DNA of 64,000 nucleotides, from NCBI GenBank assembly GCA_002211745.1, contig CP022114.1, positions 4,806,645 to 4,870,644 on the forward strand. The letters are read 5' to 3'. The position numbers and the translations under genes are program-made. Shown here in pieces: positions 19,987 through 35,026 of the stretch. Each line of letters starts with the position of its first letter. Within the stretch, counting starts at the first letter, position 1. Origin of the DNA: Kluyvera genomosp. 3 (GTDB lineage Bacteria; Pseudomonadota; Gammaproteobacteria; Enterobacterales; Enterobacteriaceae). The notes beneath the pieces are model-generated. The model ran no database searches. It had not been told where the DNA came from and saw only the letters and a list, made by a program, of their open reading frames with translations.

Positions 19987-20093
19987 CCCTACTCTCGCAT
20001 GGGGAGACCCCACACTACCATCGGCGCTACGGCGTTTCACTTCTGAGTTCGGCATGGGGTCAGGTGGGACCACCGCGCTACAGCCGCCAGGCA
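19974..20093 (-). rRNA. rrf: 5S ribosomal RNA
   Basis: 120 bases, from TGCCTGGCGGCTGTAGCG to the pairing end ACTGCCAGGCAT, with the usual CCGAACTCAGAAGTGAAAC loop. Full length. Last rRNA of the operon before tRNA-Asp. Confidence 0.97.
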
Positions 20094-20185
20094 AATTCTG
20101 TTTATCAACACACCTTTTTGGTCTGTCGATGTCATCTGTATCAGGCTGAAAATCTGTCTCTTCGCCAAAACATCTTCGGCGTTGT

Positions 20186-23081
<2,896 letters not shown>

Positions 23082-23205
23082 TCACAACCCGAAGATGTTT
23101 CACTTCTGATTGCGAAAATTTGAGAGACTCGAACACACCATTTATCTGTTCTTATTACGGAGAACAGACACAGTGTGTCGTTTCAATTTTCAGCTTGATC
23201 CAGAT

Positions 23206-23217
23206 TTTTAAAGAGCA
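23206..23217 (-). promoter_or_regulatory. boxA antitermination site in the 16S-23S spacer
   Basis: TGCTCTTTAAAA on the minus strand, between tRNA-Ala and 23S, matches the Nus-factor boxA that keeps polymerase processive through 23S. Confidence 0.75.
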
Positions 23218-23279
23218 AAACTTCGCAGTGAACCTTTTCAGGTACACTCTGAAGTTTTCTTGGTTTGTTGCAGTAAAGA

Positions 23280-23355
23280 TGGTGGAGCTATGCGGGATCG
23301 AACCGCAGACCTCCTGCGTGCAAAGCAGGCGCTCTCCCAGCTGAGCTATAGCCCC
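23280..23355 (-). tRNA. tRNA-Ala (anticodon TGC)
   Basis: 76 bases with encoded CCA; GGGGCTATAGCTCAGCTGG at the 5' end, TGC in the anticodon loop of CCTGCTTTGCACGCAGG. Lies between tRNA-Ile and 23S in the spacer. Confidence 0.97.
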
Positions 23356-23465
23356 ATCGTTTGACAGAATCTCTTAAAACCGTAATTCTTTCTGAGACAA
23401 GGCGTGGAACGGCGAAGCATACTGAAGTATGCGAGTCGTTTCACAACGCGGTATCAGGAAGAATT

Positions 23466-23541
23466 TGGTAGGCCTGAGTGGACTTGAACCACCGACCTCA
23501 CCCTTATCAGGGTGCGCTCTAACCACCTGAGCTACAAGCCT
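23466..23541 (-). tRNA. tRNA-Ile (anticodon GAT), one base short
   Basis: AGGCTTGTAGCTCAGGTGG at the 5' end and GAT in the anticodon loop. The 5' side of the anticodon stem reads CACCC where the E. coli gene has CACCCC, so it is 76 and not 77 bases (plus-strand G run at 23511-23513). As with tRNA-Asp this is best read as a lost base. First gene of the 16S-23S spacer. Confidence 0.96.
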
Positions 23542-23611
23542 GCAGAGATTCTTTACTGCTATTTTTCATCAGACAATCTGTGTGAGCACTTCAAAGAACG
23601 TTTCTTTAAGG

Positions 23612-25146
<1,535 letters not shown>

Positions 25147-25513
25147 AAGTTTGATGCTCGTGAATTAAACTTCGTAATGAATTACGTGTTCACTCAGAGA
25201 CTTGGTATTCATTTTTCGTCTTGCGACGTTAAGAATCCGTATCTTCGAGTGCCCACACAGATTGTCTGATAAATTGTTAAAGAGCAGTGCCGCTTCGCTT
25301 TTCTCAGCGGCGCGGATGTGCATATTACGCTTTCCCGCTTCAGAGTCAAGCATTTATTTCGCTTTTCTCTGTTGAGATTCTCAGGAGAACCTCCCTGACC
25401 CGGCGGCTTATAATCCGTTGTTCCGTGTCAGTGGAGGCGCATTATAGGGAGTTCTGAGACGTTGACAAGCCCTGTTTTAAAAAAACTTTTCAACCGCCTC
25501 TTTTTTGAACAAA
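25147..25513 (-). promoter_or_regulatory. rrn promoter and leader region
   Basis: Two tandem promoters in E. coli order. P1: TTGTCA (25463-25468), 16-base gap, TATAAT (25441-25446), GC-rich discriminator, and an A/T tract upstream (25475-25495) that fits an UP element. P2: TTGACT (25344-25349), 16-base gap, TAATAT (25322-25327). The leader boxA TGCTCTTTAACA is at 25275-25286. Fis sites, if present, would lie within the 3' end of murI. Confidence 0.9.
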
Positions 25514-26369
25514 TCAGGCTGAAACAGGTAGTTTTTCGAGCGTTTCAAAGCCATAACGCTGTAAAACGGGTAAAAGTTGTTCAGTTTCTGCCGTCAGGGC
25601 CATGCAATAAGCCAGATTCGCGTCGCTCGATTTTGCATCCGGCGCTTCATGTTCCAGCAACCAGGCTGTACGCCGTGCAATCGCCGCGCCGGAATCCACC
25701 AGGCGCGTTCCTTCCGGCAGCACCTGCAGCAACTCCTCTTGTAATAGAGGGAAGTGGGTACAACCGAGCACAACAGTGTCCGGCGGCTCCGGCATCCGCA
25801 GCCACGGGCGCAGAATACGACGTAGCTCTTCCAGCGAGACCGGTTCTCCGTGCAGTTTTGCTTCCGCCAGCTCCACCAGCTCGGCGGAACCTAACATCTC
25901 AATGCGGCATTCATTCGCAAAGCGCGCGATCAGCTCGTGAGTATAAGGACGTTTCACCGTACCCGCGTCGCCAGCAGCCCCACAATGCGGTTAGCCGACA
26001 GCCGTGCCGCCGGTTTAATAGCGGGTACGACGCCGACAACCGGGAAGGCGAATTTTTCGCGCAGCGCAGGCAGCGATACCGTGCTCGCCGTGTTACAGGC
26101 AATCACCGCCAGCGCTAACGGATAGCGCTGCTGTACCGCAGTCACGATTTCCAGGACTCGCTCGACGATAAATTCCTCGCTCTTCTCCCATAGGGAAACG
26201 CGACGTTATCGAAAGCGTAGATGTAATGGAGATCCGGCAGAAGATGCCGGATCTCATCATAGACCGACAGCCCACCGACGCCAGAGTCAAAGACCAGCAC
26301 GGTGGGACGTGGTTCAGAAGGTGTAGCTGCCAGACAAGGTGTATTCCCGTCCTGCAGTTTGGTAGCCAT
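25514..26369 (-). CDS. murI: Glutamate racemase (two apparent lost bases)
   Basis: Makes D-glutamate for peptidoglycan. The catalytic cysteines are in VIACNTAST and [10 protein letters not shown], and [10 protein letters not shown] is the N-terminal loop. One base is missing near 26187-26189 (AFPYGEKSEEF) and one near 25963-25965 (LLATRGTVKR). Restored length 285 residues, the E. coli value. Its first 56 bases overlap the end of btuB, as in E. coli. Directly upstream of the rrn promoter: in E. coli this is the flank of rrnB. Confidence 0.96.
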
Positions 26370-28169
26370 AAACTGTCTCGTAATCTTTATCGAACAGGTT
26401 GGCTATTTTACCACGAACTGTCAGGTGTGAGGTGACCGGATACGACAATCCGATATCCCAGAGGCTAACCCCACCCATTTTGACATCGCGACCATTGTCA
26501 TAGTCGTTGTCATAACGCTCCCCGAGGTACTGGTACATGACGTTCCAGCCAAGGTCGGCGACTTGCCCGGTCAATTCATACTTCACCTGCTGCTTGGCGC
26601 GGCGGTAGAGTACTTTATCCGTCTGGTCATCGCGCGGGTCGACATATTGCAGCGTCAGGTGGTGATCCACCGGGCCGGTAGTGATGTTGCCCGTCCACTC
26701 CACGCCTTTAATGGTGGCCGACTTCACGTTGATATACTGATTGTTCTTGTAGTCAATCAGGTTCTGGATTTCGTAATGGTAGGCGGAGAGACGCCAGTCA
26801 AGCGGCCCGGTTAAACCCTCCAGACCCGTTTCCCACTGCTTAGACTCTTCCGGTTTCAGGTTTGGGTTAGCGGCGATGCCGGGACCATAAGAAGAGGCAA
26901 AGCGCGTTGCGCCGAACTGCTGGCCCAGCGAAGGCGCCAGGAAACCCGTGCCATAGGAGAGCGTCGCGCGATAGCCATCGACAAACTCCCAGCCCGCGGC
27001 GGTCTGCCAGGTACCGTGCCAGCCGAACTGCTCATCGTGATCCTCACGTCCGGACGCTTCCAGCGTCACCGCGTCAATCTGCTGCTGCCCAGTCAGGTAC
27101 AGCCCGGTGGTATCACGTTTGTAAGTATCCGAGAGAGTTGTACTGCTGGACGTCAGCTTCTCCTGCTTCCAGTCCACGCCGCCGCTAATCGCCCGTGCCC
27201 GACTTCAACGTTATTACCCCACTGGATATAGCGCTGCTCCATATCATCCAGCGTCGTGTCACCCGCATAGCGACCGAGATCGTTACTGTAGTTGTAATTC
27301 TTCAGGCGCTGGTAGTTGGCGATCAGTTGAGAAGAGTAGATACCGGAATTGTAGCGCAGGCCGGTGTCCCAGGATTGGTTGTAGCTCTGACTTTCGTCAT
27401 TACCACCCGCATAGCCGTATGAGCCCTGATCGTAGTCGCTGTTGGCGGTATAGCCGTAACCACGGAAAAAGCCGGAGAAATTATCGTCGAACTTATGCTG
27501 CACGCCGCCGAGGAACAGTTTATTACGATAACCGTCGCGATCGCTGTCGCCGCTGTAAGGGGAGTTTAGCTGAACGTTGAAGCCATTCGTCGTCTGGTAA
27601 GCGCCCGCCGCGGTCACCACCGTGTCGCCAAAGCGTTTGTTCACCGCGCCGTCGTAGGTTTGATAGCCATCGGTCCCCACGCCTGCGTTAATCTGCGCGC
27701 GTTCATTGTCGCTCATAGTAATGATATTGACGACACCACCGATGGCTCCGGAACCATAAACCGCTGAACGCGGCCCGCGAATATATTCCACGCGCTGCAC
27801 CAGTGAAACGGGGATTTGGCTGATATCAATACCGTTGGAAATGCCCGCACGCGCCATCGGCACACCGTCAATCAGCACCAGAACATGACGTCCCTCAGTA
27901 CCACGGACATAAAGAGAGCTGCTGTTACCCATGCCGCCGGTCTGCGAAATATCCACGCCGGGAAGTCGGCGCATCACATCATTCAGGTCTTTTGATTGCC
28001 AGCGCTGAATATCATCACGCGTGACCACATCGGTCGGCGCCAGCACAGTATTCACAGGTTGTTGGAAGCGATTAGCGGTGACCACTAACGTGTCTGAATT
28101 GCTGTCCTGCGCCCAGCCGGAAAAAGCCGTGACGGATAACGCCGTCATCAGCGAAGCTTTTTTAATCAT
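26314..28169 (-). CDS. btuB: Vitamin B12 outer-membrane receptor (one apparent lost base)
   Basis: TonB-dependent transporter for cobalamin. A signal peptide ([20 protein letters not shown]) is followed by the TonB box DTLVVTA, a plug domain with [11 protein letters not shown] and [17 protein letters not shown], and a 22-strand barrel ending in the terminal phenylalanine of GSYTF. One G is missing near 27192-27194 ([12 protein letters not shown]). Restored length 618 residues (E. coli 614). Controlled by the riboswitch upstream. Confidence 0.96.
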
Positions 28170-28247
28170 TTTTCAAAGCATCCGAAACAGAAAAAGGATG
28201 CCGCAGGCTTTATCAGTTGCTCGCGACGATAAAACCTCATGCGACGT

Positions 28248-28410
28248 CATCCGGCAGGTCTTCGGGCTTGGAGGCTATATAGAGAAACGATGACTTCCCA
28301 CGGCAAGCCGCAGTGTCTGCACTTCGTGCGCTCGTCTCTCACCATCCTTACCGCTGCGCGTCAGCCCCAGATTTACACTGGATTCCCTTTTAACTCACAG
28401 GACCGGTACG
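28248..28410 (-). promoter_or_regulatory. Cobalamin riboswitch (btuB leader)
   Basis: The minus strand has the AdoCbl aptamer elements in order: CCGGTCCTGTGAGTTAAAAG, GGGAATCCAGTGTAAATCTG, GACGCGCAGCGGTAAGGA, the B12 box with ACACTGCGGCTTGCCGTG, GGGAAGTCATCG, and a closing CCAAGCCCGAAGACCTGCCGG. About 80 bases lie between it and the btuB ATG. Cobalamin binding should hide the start of translation. Confidence 0.92.
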
Positions 28411-28535
28411 CGAATGCTACATTTAGTTACATATAGATGTCCAGACTGCTATTTACGATTTTCACCTGCATCGATACTGGACATCCCTGAGCAGGCCCTA
28501 CAATCCCCGCGTACTTTTATTATTCAGGATGCATC

Positions 28536-29635
28536 ATGACCCCCGAACACCTCCCAACCGAACAGTACGACGCACAGCTCGCCGAGAAAGTGACTCGCCT
28601 GCAAACGATGATGGCGCCGTTTAGCGCACCCGCGCCGGAGGTGTTCCGCTCGCCGGTCAGCCACTACCGCATGCGCGCCGAATTTCGCATCTGGCACGAC
28701 GGCGATGACCTGTACCACATTATGTTCGACCAGCAGACCAAAAGCCGCATCCGCGTCGACGCCTTCCCGGCCGCCAGTGAACTGATCAACACGCTGATGA
28801 CCGCGATGCTCGACGGCGTGCGCGAGAACCACGTCCTGCGTCATAAGCTTTTCCAGATTGACTACCTCACCACGCTGAGCAATCAGGCGGTCGTCTCACT
28901 GCTGTATCATAAAAAGCTCGATGACGCATGGCGCGAGCAGGCCGAAGCGCTGCGCGATGCGCTACGTGCCCAGGGTTGAATGTGCACCTGATTGGCCGCG
29001 CGACGAAAACCAAAATCGAGCTGGATCAAGATTATATCGATGAGCGCCTGCCGGTGGTGGGCAAAGAGATGATCTACCGTCAGGTTGAGAACAGCTTTAC
29101 CCAGCCGAACGCCGCCATGAACATCCAGATGCTGGAGTGGGCGCTGGACGCCACAAACAATTCACAGGGCGACCTGCTGGAACTGTACTGCGGCAACGGC
29201 AATTTCTCGCTGGCGCTGGCGCGTAACTTCAACCGGGTGCTGGCCACTGAAATCGCCAAGCCGTCCGTCGCGGCGGCGCAGTACAACATTGCCGCCAACC
29301 AGATCGACAACGTGCAGATTATCCGCATGGCGGCGGAAGAATTCACTCAGGCGATGAACGGCGTGCGGGAATTTAACCGCTTGCAGGGCATTGATCTGAA
29401 AAGCTATCAATGCGAAACGATTTTCGTCGACCCACCGCGCAGCGGGCTGGATAGCGAAACGGAGAAGATGGTGCAGGCGTATCCGAACATTCTGTACATC
29501 TCCTGTAACCCGGAGACACTGTGCCAGAACCTGGAAACGTTGAGCCAGACGCACAAGGTGTCACGCCTCGCGCTGTTCGACCAGTTCCCGTATACCCATC
29601 ATATGGAATGCGGCGTGCTGTTAACGAAGAAGTAA
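28536..29635 (+). CDS. trmA: tRNA (uracil-5-)-methyltransferase TrmA (one apparent lost base)
   Basis: Makes m5U54 in the T loop of tRNAs using S-adenosylmethionine. [19 protein letters not shown] starts it; [16 protein letters not shown] is the AdoMet loop, and the catalytic cysteine and proline-rich motif are in [11 protein letters not shown] and [10 protein letters not shown]. One base is missing near 28973-28975; restored length 366, identical to E. coli. Diverges from btuB. Confidence 0.96.
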
Positions 29636-29646
29636 GACTGAAGGTA

Positions 29647-29675
29647 GGCCGGATAAGCGTAGCGCCATCCGGCCT
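29647..29675. repeat. REP palindrome
   Basis: GGCCGGATAAGCG and CGCCATCCGGCC flank a TAG core in the gap between trmA and yijD; a standard REP unit. Confidence 0.8.
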
Positions 29676-29684
29676 GGGCGATAA

Positions 29685-30038
29685 TTACGATTCCTGCCTG
29701 CGATTGCGCAGCTTCACGCCAATCCAGAAGACCATCGCTACCGACAGTACCGCCGGGAAGAAGTTAGAACCGATATCCGGGTACTCCGCACGCACCACGG
29801 TGCTATACAGCAACACGCCAAGGATAAAGCAGCCAGCCGCCAGGCCAGGCAGCCCTACCGGCATCGTGCGGTTCTGGTAGCGCTGATGCAGGCAATAGAC
29901 CGTCAGCACCAGCGAGATAATGGGAAAAATGGAGAAAGGTACAATGGAGCTAAACAGGGCTGCAAACGTGCCGTTAATCGATAAGCCAGCTAACAGCGCC
30001 AGCAGCAGCGTACCCTTTTCTTGACCTGACTGTTTCAT
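29685..30038 (-). CDS. yijD: Inner-membrane protein YijD (DUF1422)
   Basis: Intact, 117 residues (E. coli 119). Four hydrophobic segments are seen at about residues 10-30, 33-50, 60-80 and 90-107. No known function. It starts 15 bases after fabR, so the two are an operon. Confidence 0.92.
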   Translation of the reverse strand: MKQSGQEKGTLLLALLAGLSINGTFAALFSSIVPFSIFPIISLVLTVYCLHQRYQNRTMPVGLPGLAAGCFILGVLLYSTVVRAEYPDIGSNFFPAVLSVAMVFWIGVKLRNRRQES

Positions 30039-30053
30039 TGCTCGTTTACCACC

Positions 30054-30686
30054 TTATTCGGACTGATGTGTCGTCTTCTCTTGTTCACGGCGATACCAGT
30101 AGTATGCGCCTTTGGAGATCATCCGTAACTGCAGCACCAGCCGCTCTTCCAGCTGTCGGCGCTGCTCAAGGCTAACATCCAGAGCCTCCGCTCCCGCGCT
30201 AAATACGATTGTCACCATCGCCTCTGCCTGCGCTTCCGTGAACGCACGAGGCATATGGTTTTCGATTTCCAGATAGTCAGCAAGTTCCGCAATGAAGTGC
30301 TGAATTTCACGCGCCACCGCGGCGCGGAAGGCGGCAGACGTCCCGGAACGTTCACGCAGCAGCAGGCGGAAGGCGTTCGGGTTGTTACCAATAAACTCCA
30401 TAAAGGTTGAGACAGAAGTGCGGATCACGCTGCCGCCTTTGGCGATACGCTGACGCGCCTGACGCATCAGCTGGCGCAGCATCAGGCCGCTTTCGTCGAC
30501 CATGGTCAGCCCCAGCTCGTCCACATCACGGAAATGGCGATAAAAGGAGGTTGGCGCAATTCCCGCCTCACGCGCGACTTCGCGCAGGCTCAAGCTGGCA
30601 AAACTACGTTCAGCACTCAGTTGACTGAATGCCGCTTCGACCAGCGACCGCCGGGTTTTTTCTTTTTGTTGCGCTCTAACACCCAT
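30054..30686 (-). CDS. fabR: TetR-family fatty-acid repressor FabR
   Basis: Represses the unsaturated fatty-acid genes fabA and fabB according to the acyl pool. [20 protein letters not shown] is the E. coli-like start, with the helix-turn-helix [21 protein letters not shown] near residue 40. Intact, 210 residues; the C-terminal tail is shorter than in E. coli. ATG 30686 is chosen over a further-upstream start eight codons earlier because it matches E. coli. A hairpin with a T run on the minus strand (30803-30826) lies in its leader and could be an attenuator. Confidence 0.95.
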   Translation of the reverse strand: MGVRAQQKEKTRRSLVEAAFSQLSAERSFASLSLREVAREAGIAPTSFYRHFRDVDELGLTMVDESGLMLRQLMRQARQRIAKGGSVIRTSVSTFMEFIGNNPNAFRLLLRERSGTSAAFRAAVAREIQHFIAELADYLEIENHMPRAFTEAQAEAMVTIVFSAGAEALDVSLEQRRQLEERLVLQLRMISKGAYYWYRREQEKTTHQSE

Positions 30687-30886
30687 CACGATAACTGAAT
30701 CCTTCCACATGACATGCTGGCACTATACCAGAGATTAAAACGAATCGACTTACGTCGCTTTGTTAATGATTGTTTACATGCTATTTATGCTATTTCGTAT
30801 GAAAAAAGCCCAACGATAATTGGGTTATATCTTCGATGATGTTATGATTCTGTTGCTTTTATGTATAAGAACAGGTAAGCCCTACC

Positions 30887-32286
30887 ATGCCACATTCCTA
30901 CGATTATGATGCAATAGTAATTGGTTCCGGCCCGGCGGCGAAGGCGCTGCTATGGGTCTGGTGAAGCAAGGAGCCCGTGTCGCCGTTATTGAGCGTTATC
31001 ATAATGTCGGCGGCGGCTGTACCCACTGGGGTACCATCCCGTCCAAAGCTCTTCGCCATGCCGTCAGCCGTATTATCGAATTCAACCAGAACCCTCTCTA
31101 CAGCGACCACAGCCGACTTCTCCGCTCTTCCTTTGCCGACATCCTGAATCATGCCGATAGCGTTATCAATCAGCAAACTCGCATGCGTCAGGGTTTTTAT
31201 GAGCGCAATCACTGTGAAATGCTGCAGGGAGACGCCCGTTTCGTCGATGAACACACCATCGCGCTGGAATGCCCGGACGGCTCCGTTGAAACGTTAACCA
31301 CCGACAAATTCGTGATCGCCTGCGGTTCACGCCCGTATCGTCCGGCCGACGTGGATTTCACTCATCCGCGCATTTACGACAGCGATTCCATCCTGAGTCT
31401 GCACCACGAACCGCGCCACGTCATTATCTACGGCGCCGGGGTTATTGGCTGCGAATACGCATCTATCTTCCGTGGCATGGACGTGAAAGTTGACCTGATC
31501 AACACCCGCGACCGTCTGCTGGCCTTCCTCGATCAGGAGATGTCAGACTCGCTTTCTTATCACTTCTGGAACAGCGGCGTGGTCATTCGCCACAACGAAG
31601 AGTACGAGAAGATTGAAGGCGTGGACGACGGCGTGATCATGCACCTGAAGTCCGGCAAAAAGCTCAAGGCCGACTGCCTGCTGTTTGCCAATGGTCGTAC
31701 CGGCAACACCGACTCACTGTCGCTGGAAAATATTGGCCTACAGGCCGATGGCCGCGGCCAGCTGAAAGTGAACAGCATGTACCAGACCGCCCTGCCGCAT
31801 GTCTATGCCGTCGGCGACGTAATCGGTTATCCGAGCCTGGCCTCTGCTGCCTACGATCAGGGCCGTATTGCTGCCCAGGCGCTGATGAAAGGTGAAGCCA
31901 CCGCACACCTGATTGAAGATATTCCGACCGGTATCTATACCATTCCGGAAATCAGCTCTGTTGGCAAAACCGAACAGCAGTTGACCGCCATGAAGGTGCC
32001 GTACGAAGTCGGACGCGCCCAGTTTAAACACCTGGCGCGAGCGCAAATCGTCGGGATGAGCGTGGGGAGCCTGAAAATCCTGTTCCACCGGGAGACGAAG
32101 GAGATCCTTGGCATTCACTGCTTTGGCGAACGCGCGGCCGAAATTATTCACATCGGCCAGGCGATCATGGAGCAGAAAGGTGGCGGTAACACCATTGAGT
32201 ACTTCGTTAACACCACCTTTAACTACCCGACGATGGCGGAAGCCTATCGGGTTGCGGCGCTAAACGGCTTAAATCGCCTGTTTTAA
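30887..32286 (+). CDS. sthA: Soluble pyridine nucleotide transhydrogenase (one apparent lost base)
   Basis: FAD protein that balances NADH and [25 protein letters not shown] carries the FAD-binding glycine motif; [15 protein letters not shown] has a single cysteine where the disulphide pair of related reductases would be, a mark of Sth[15 protein letters not shown] is the NAD site. One G is missing near 30934. Restored length is 466, as in E. coli. Its end overlaps the end of convergent oxyR by 18 bases. Confidence 0.96.
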
Positions 32287-33185
32287 CGCCTTGTCGAAAT
32301 GACCGTCCATCGCCTCACGGACGGTCTCTGCCAGCTGCTCATAGCGGCTGCGCAGCGGCGATCCTGGTCGATAGACCAGCCCAACGGTGCGGCGCGGCTC
32401 CGGCTTAATGCATGGCAGGTAAACGACACCATCGCGTTTACGCTCATGCGGCACGGCCAGCGCTGGCAGTAAGGTAATACCGCTGCCCGCCGCCACCATA
32501 TTGCGCAGCGTTTCCAGACTGGTCGCGCGGAAGTGAGTATCTTCATCCGCACCGGCTTCAAAACAGAACCCCATCGCCTGATCGCGCAGGCAGTGACCGT
32601 CTTCCAGCATCAGCAGTTTCTCACCGGCCAGATCCGACATCGGCACGCGATCGCGCTCAGCCCATGGGTGATCTTCATAGATCGCCAGCATCATCGGTTC
32701 ATCAAACAGCGGCACCTCAATAAAGGCTTCGCTCTCTTTCACCAGGGCCAGAATAGCGCAGTCCAGCTTACCGCTATCAAGCTGCGCCAGCAGCTGATGG
32801 GTTTGCGCTTCGTGCAGGTACATTTCCAGCTTCGGGAACGTCTGGTGCAGCATTGGGATAATGTGGGGCAGCAGGTACGGGCCAACGGTCGGGATCAGGC
32901 CGATATGCAACGGGCCGGACATCGTCTCCCCTGCTGGCTAGCCATCTCCTTGAGCACTTTGACCTCACGTAGCACGGTACGCGCCTGGTCCACCAGCAGC
33001 AGCCCGGCCTGGGTAAACAGCACCTTACGGCTGGTGCGTTCCAGCAGCATAACGCCCAGTTCATCTTCCAGTTTACGAATCTGCCCGCTCAGGGTTGGCT
33101 GGCTGACGTGGCAGGAATCTGCCGCCCGGCGGAAATGCCGGTGTTCAGCTAATGCCACCAGGTATTCAAGATCGCGAATATTCAT
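32269..33185 (-). CDS. oxyR: Hydrogen-peroxide sensor regulator OxyR (one apparent lost base)
   Basis: LysR-type activator turned on by peroxide through a disulphide. [21 protein letters not shown] begins the helix-turn-helix; the redox cysteines 199 and 208 are in [12 protein letters not shown]. One G is missing near 32928-32931 ([14 protein letters not shown]). Restored length 305 residues, as in E. coli. Targets within this window are the OxyS gene next door and katG. Confidence 0.97.
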
Positions 33186-33206
33186 TATTCATCCTCCATC
33201 GCCACG

Positions 33207-33243
33207 ATAGTTCATGGCGATAGATAGAATAGCAATGAATGAT
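33207..33243. promoter_or_regulatory. OxyR operator between oxyR and oxyS
   Basis: Four tetranucleotides at 11-base steps, ATAG, CGAT, ATAG, TGAT, each split by seven bases, fit the tetramer motif of OxyR. The site lies between the two divergent genes, where OxyR both represses itself and activates oxyS. Confidence 0.75.
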
Positions 33244-33280
33244 TATCCCTATCAAGGATTCTGTTTAATAATAGACCACA

Positions 33281-33399
33281 GAAACAGCGCGGTTCCTTGT
33301 TTAACCCTTTGAAGTCGCCGCGTGGATTTCTGAGTTTCTCTCAAAACTCGACTAACTAAAGCCAACATGAACGTTTGCGGGCCCGTGGCCCGCTTTTTT
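33281..33399 (+). ncRNA. oxyS: OxyS small RNA
   Basis: Starts GAAACAGCGCGG and shares TTTAACCC, TTGAAGTC, GAGTTTCTC, AACTCGA and CTAACTAAAGCCAAC with E. coli OxyS. It ends in GCGGGCC/GGCCCGC with a seven-T tail at 33391-33398. About 118 bases against 109 in E. coli. Peroxide-induced sRNA acting through Hfq, known in E. coli to repress fhlA and rpoS. Confidence 0.9.
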
Positions 33400-33405
33400 T
33401 GCGCA

Positions 33406-33441
33406 TAAAAAAACCCGGCGTCGCTTGCGCTCGGCCGGGCT
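33406..33441 (-). terminator. argCBH operon terminator
   Basis: On the minus strand AGCCCGGC and GCCGGGTT pair and run into seven Ts. It lies about 22 bases after the argH stop, facing the OxyS terminator. Confidence 0.8.
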
Positions 33442-33462
33442 ATCTTTTGGCTATGCAGAGGG

Positions 33463-34836
33463 CTAGCTCAGGCGCGCCTTCGCGTCGCTAATCGCCTGCG
33501 CTACCTGCTTCGGCGAAACGCCGCCTTTTGCCGCACGCTTATCGAGGCACGATTGCAGCGACAGAATCGGGTAAACGTCATCGCCAATCACCGCGCTGAA
33601 TTTCTGCAGATCGGCCAACGGCAGATCTTCCAGCGGCTTGCCCTGGGCGATGGCTTCCACCACCGCTTCGCCCACGATATGGTGCGCTTCACGGAACGGC
33701 ACGCCTTTAGCGACCAGATAATCCGCCAGTTCGGTGGCGTTGGCGTAGCCCTGCTGCGCCGCTTCCTGGCAACGCGGACGCTTCACCTGAATGCCGTCCA
33801 GCACCAGCGCCGCCATATGCAGACAGTCCAGCCAGGTATCCAGCGCGTCAAATACGCCTTCTTTATCTTCTTGCATGTCTTTGTTGTAAGCCAACGGCAG
33901 ACCTTTGAGGGTCATCATCATGCCGGTCAGCGCACCCTGTACACGGCCACATTTACCGCGGATCAGCTCCAGCGCATCCGGGTTTTTCTTCTGCGGCATC
34001 AGAGAAGAGCCTGATGTCACGCGGTCGGAAAGCTCAACAAAGCCCGCTTCACCGGTATTAAAGAAGATCAGGTCTTCCGCGAAGCGCGACAGGTGCACCA
34101 TACCGATGGAAGCGTTAGACAGCAGCTCGAGCACGTGGTCACGGTCAGACACGCTGTCCAGACTGTTGCGGGTCGCAGACGCGAAGCCCAGCCAGCCCGC
34201 CAGCTGTTCACGGTCAATTTCATAAGCGGTACCCGCCAGCGCGCCGCAGCCCAGCGGGCTGACGTCCAGACGCTTGAGGGTATCCTGCAGGCGGCTTTCA
34301 TCGCGCGCCAGCATCTCTACGTAGGCCAGGCACCAGTGAGCAAACGTCACCGGCTGCGCGCGTTGCAGGTGAGTGTAACCCGGCATCACCGCGTCCTGGT
34401 TCGCCTGCGCGGTTTCCACCAGCGCGGTTTGCAGCTGACGATTCGCCGCCAGCAGCTCCGCCACGGTGTCTTTGCACCACAGCTTGAGATCGGTCGCGAC
34501 CTGATCGTTACGGCTACGCCCGGTATGCAGCTTCTTACCCAGTTGGCCGACCTTATCAATCAGCTTACCTTCCACCCAGCTATGGATATCTTCGGCATCG
34601 CTTTCCAGGATCTGTTGCGGATTAGCGCGAACTTCTTCCAGCAGCACGCTCAGCGCCGCTTCCAGTTGAGATTGCTCTTCCGCCGTCAGTACGCCAACCG
34701 TCACCAGCGCTTTAGACCAGGCTACAGAGCCAACGATATCCTGCTCCGCCAGGCGATAATCAAAGCGTAAAGAGTCGTTGAACTGTTTGAACCGCTGATC
34801 TGCTGCCTGAGAAAAACGCCCGCCCCAAAGTGCCAT
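33463..34836 (-). CDS. argH: Argininosuccinate lyase
   Basis: Last step of arginine synthesis: argininosuccinate to arginine and fumarate. Intact at 457 residues, the E. coli length. [20 protein letters not shown] at the start, HTGRSRNDQ near residue 110, [12 protein letters not shown]-type helix, and the family signature [12 protein letters not shown] with the catalytic serine near residue 280. It is separated from argB by a 190-base gap that holds an inverted-repeat element. Confidence 0.97.
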   Translation of the reverse strand: MALWGGRFSQAADQRFKQFNDSLRFDYRLAEQDIVGSVAWSKALVTVGVLTAEEQSQLEAALSVLLEEVRANPQQILESDAEDIHSWVEGKLIDKVGQLGKKLHTGRSRNDQVATDLKLWCKDTVAELLAANRQLQTALVETAQANQDAVMPGYTHLQRAQPVTFAHWCLAYVEMLARDESRLQDTLKRLDVSPLGCGALAGTAYEIDREQLAGWLGFASATRNSLDSVSDRDHVLELLSNASIGMVHLSRFAEDLIFFNTGEAGFVELSDRVTSGSSLMPQKKNPDALELIRGKCGRVQGALTGMMMTLKGLPLAYNKDMQEDKEGVFDALDTWLDCLHMAALVLDGIQVKRPRCQEAAQQGYANATELADYLVAKGVPFREAHHIVGEAVVEAIAQGKPLEDLPLADLQKFSAVIGDDVYPILSLQSCLDKRAAKGGVSPKQVAQAISDAKARLS

Positions 34837-34891
34837 AACATGCTTCCTTAAATTCGTTTATTTATGCCGGGAGTCTCCGGCCTGAAAACAA

Positions 34892-35018
34892 CCCTCACCC
34901 GGCCCTCTCCCTGAGGGAGAGGGGAAAACCGTCAGTTCCTCGTCCCTGTGGAGAGTGGGAGAACTATACCGGCTCCGGCCAGTCCCCTCGCCCTTTGGGG
35001 AGAGGGTTAGGGTGAGGG
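34892..35018. repeat. Intergenic inverted-repeat element inside the argB-argH gap (intact copy)
   Basis: 127 bases that open with CCCTCACCCGGCCCTCTCCC and close with GGGGAGAGGGTTAGGGTGAGGG, an inverted repeat of the outer 20 bases or so; a second short palindrome CCCTGAGGGAGAGGG sits at the left end and CCCTTTGGGGAGAGGG at the right. No ORF. Short repeats of this sort are widespread between genes of enterobacteria and are likely non-autonomous elements or folded RNA modules. A second copy at 48478-49889 is split by an insertion sequence. Confidence 0.8.
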
Positions 35019-35026
35019 GGAAAAAC

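Noticed and set aside
34892-35018. Rho-independent terminator ending argCB
   Set aside because: The arms are long and symmetric at both ends of a 127-base block and there is no T tract; the same block occurs after gldA, so it is a repeated element first of all.
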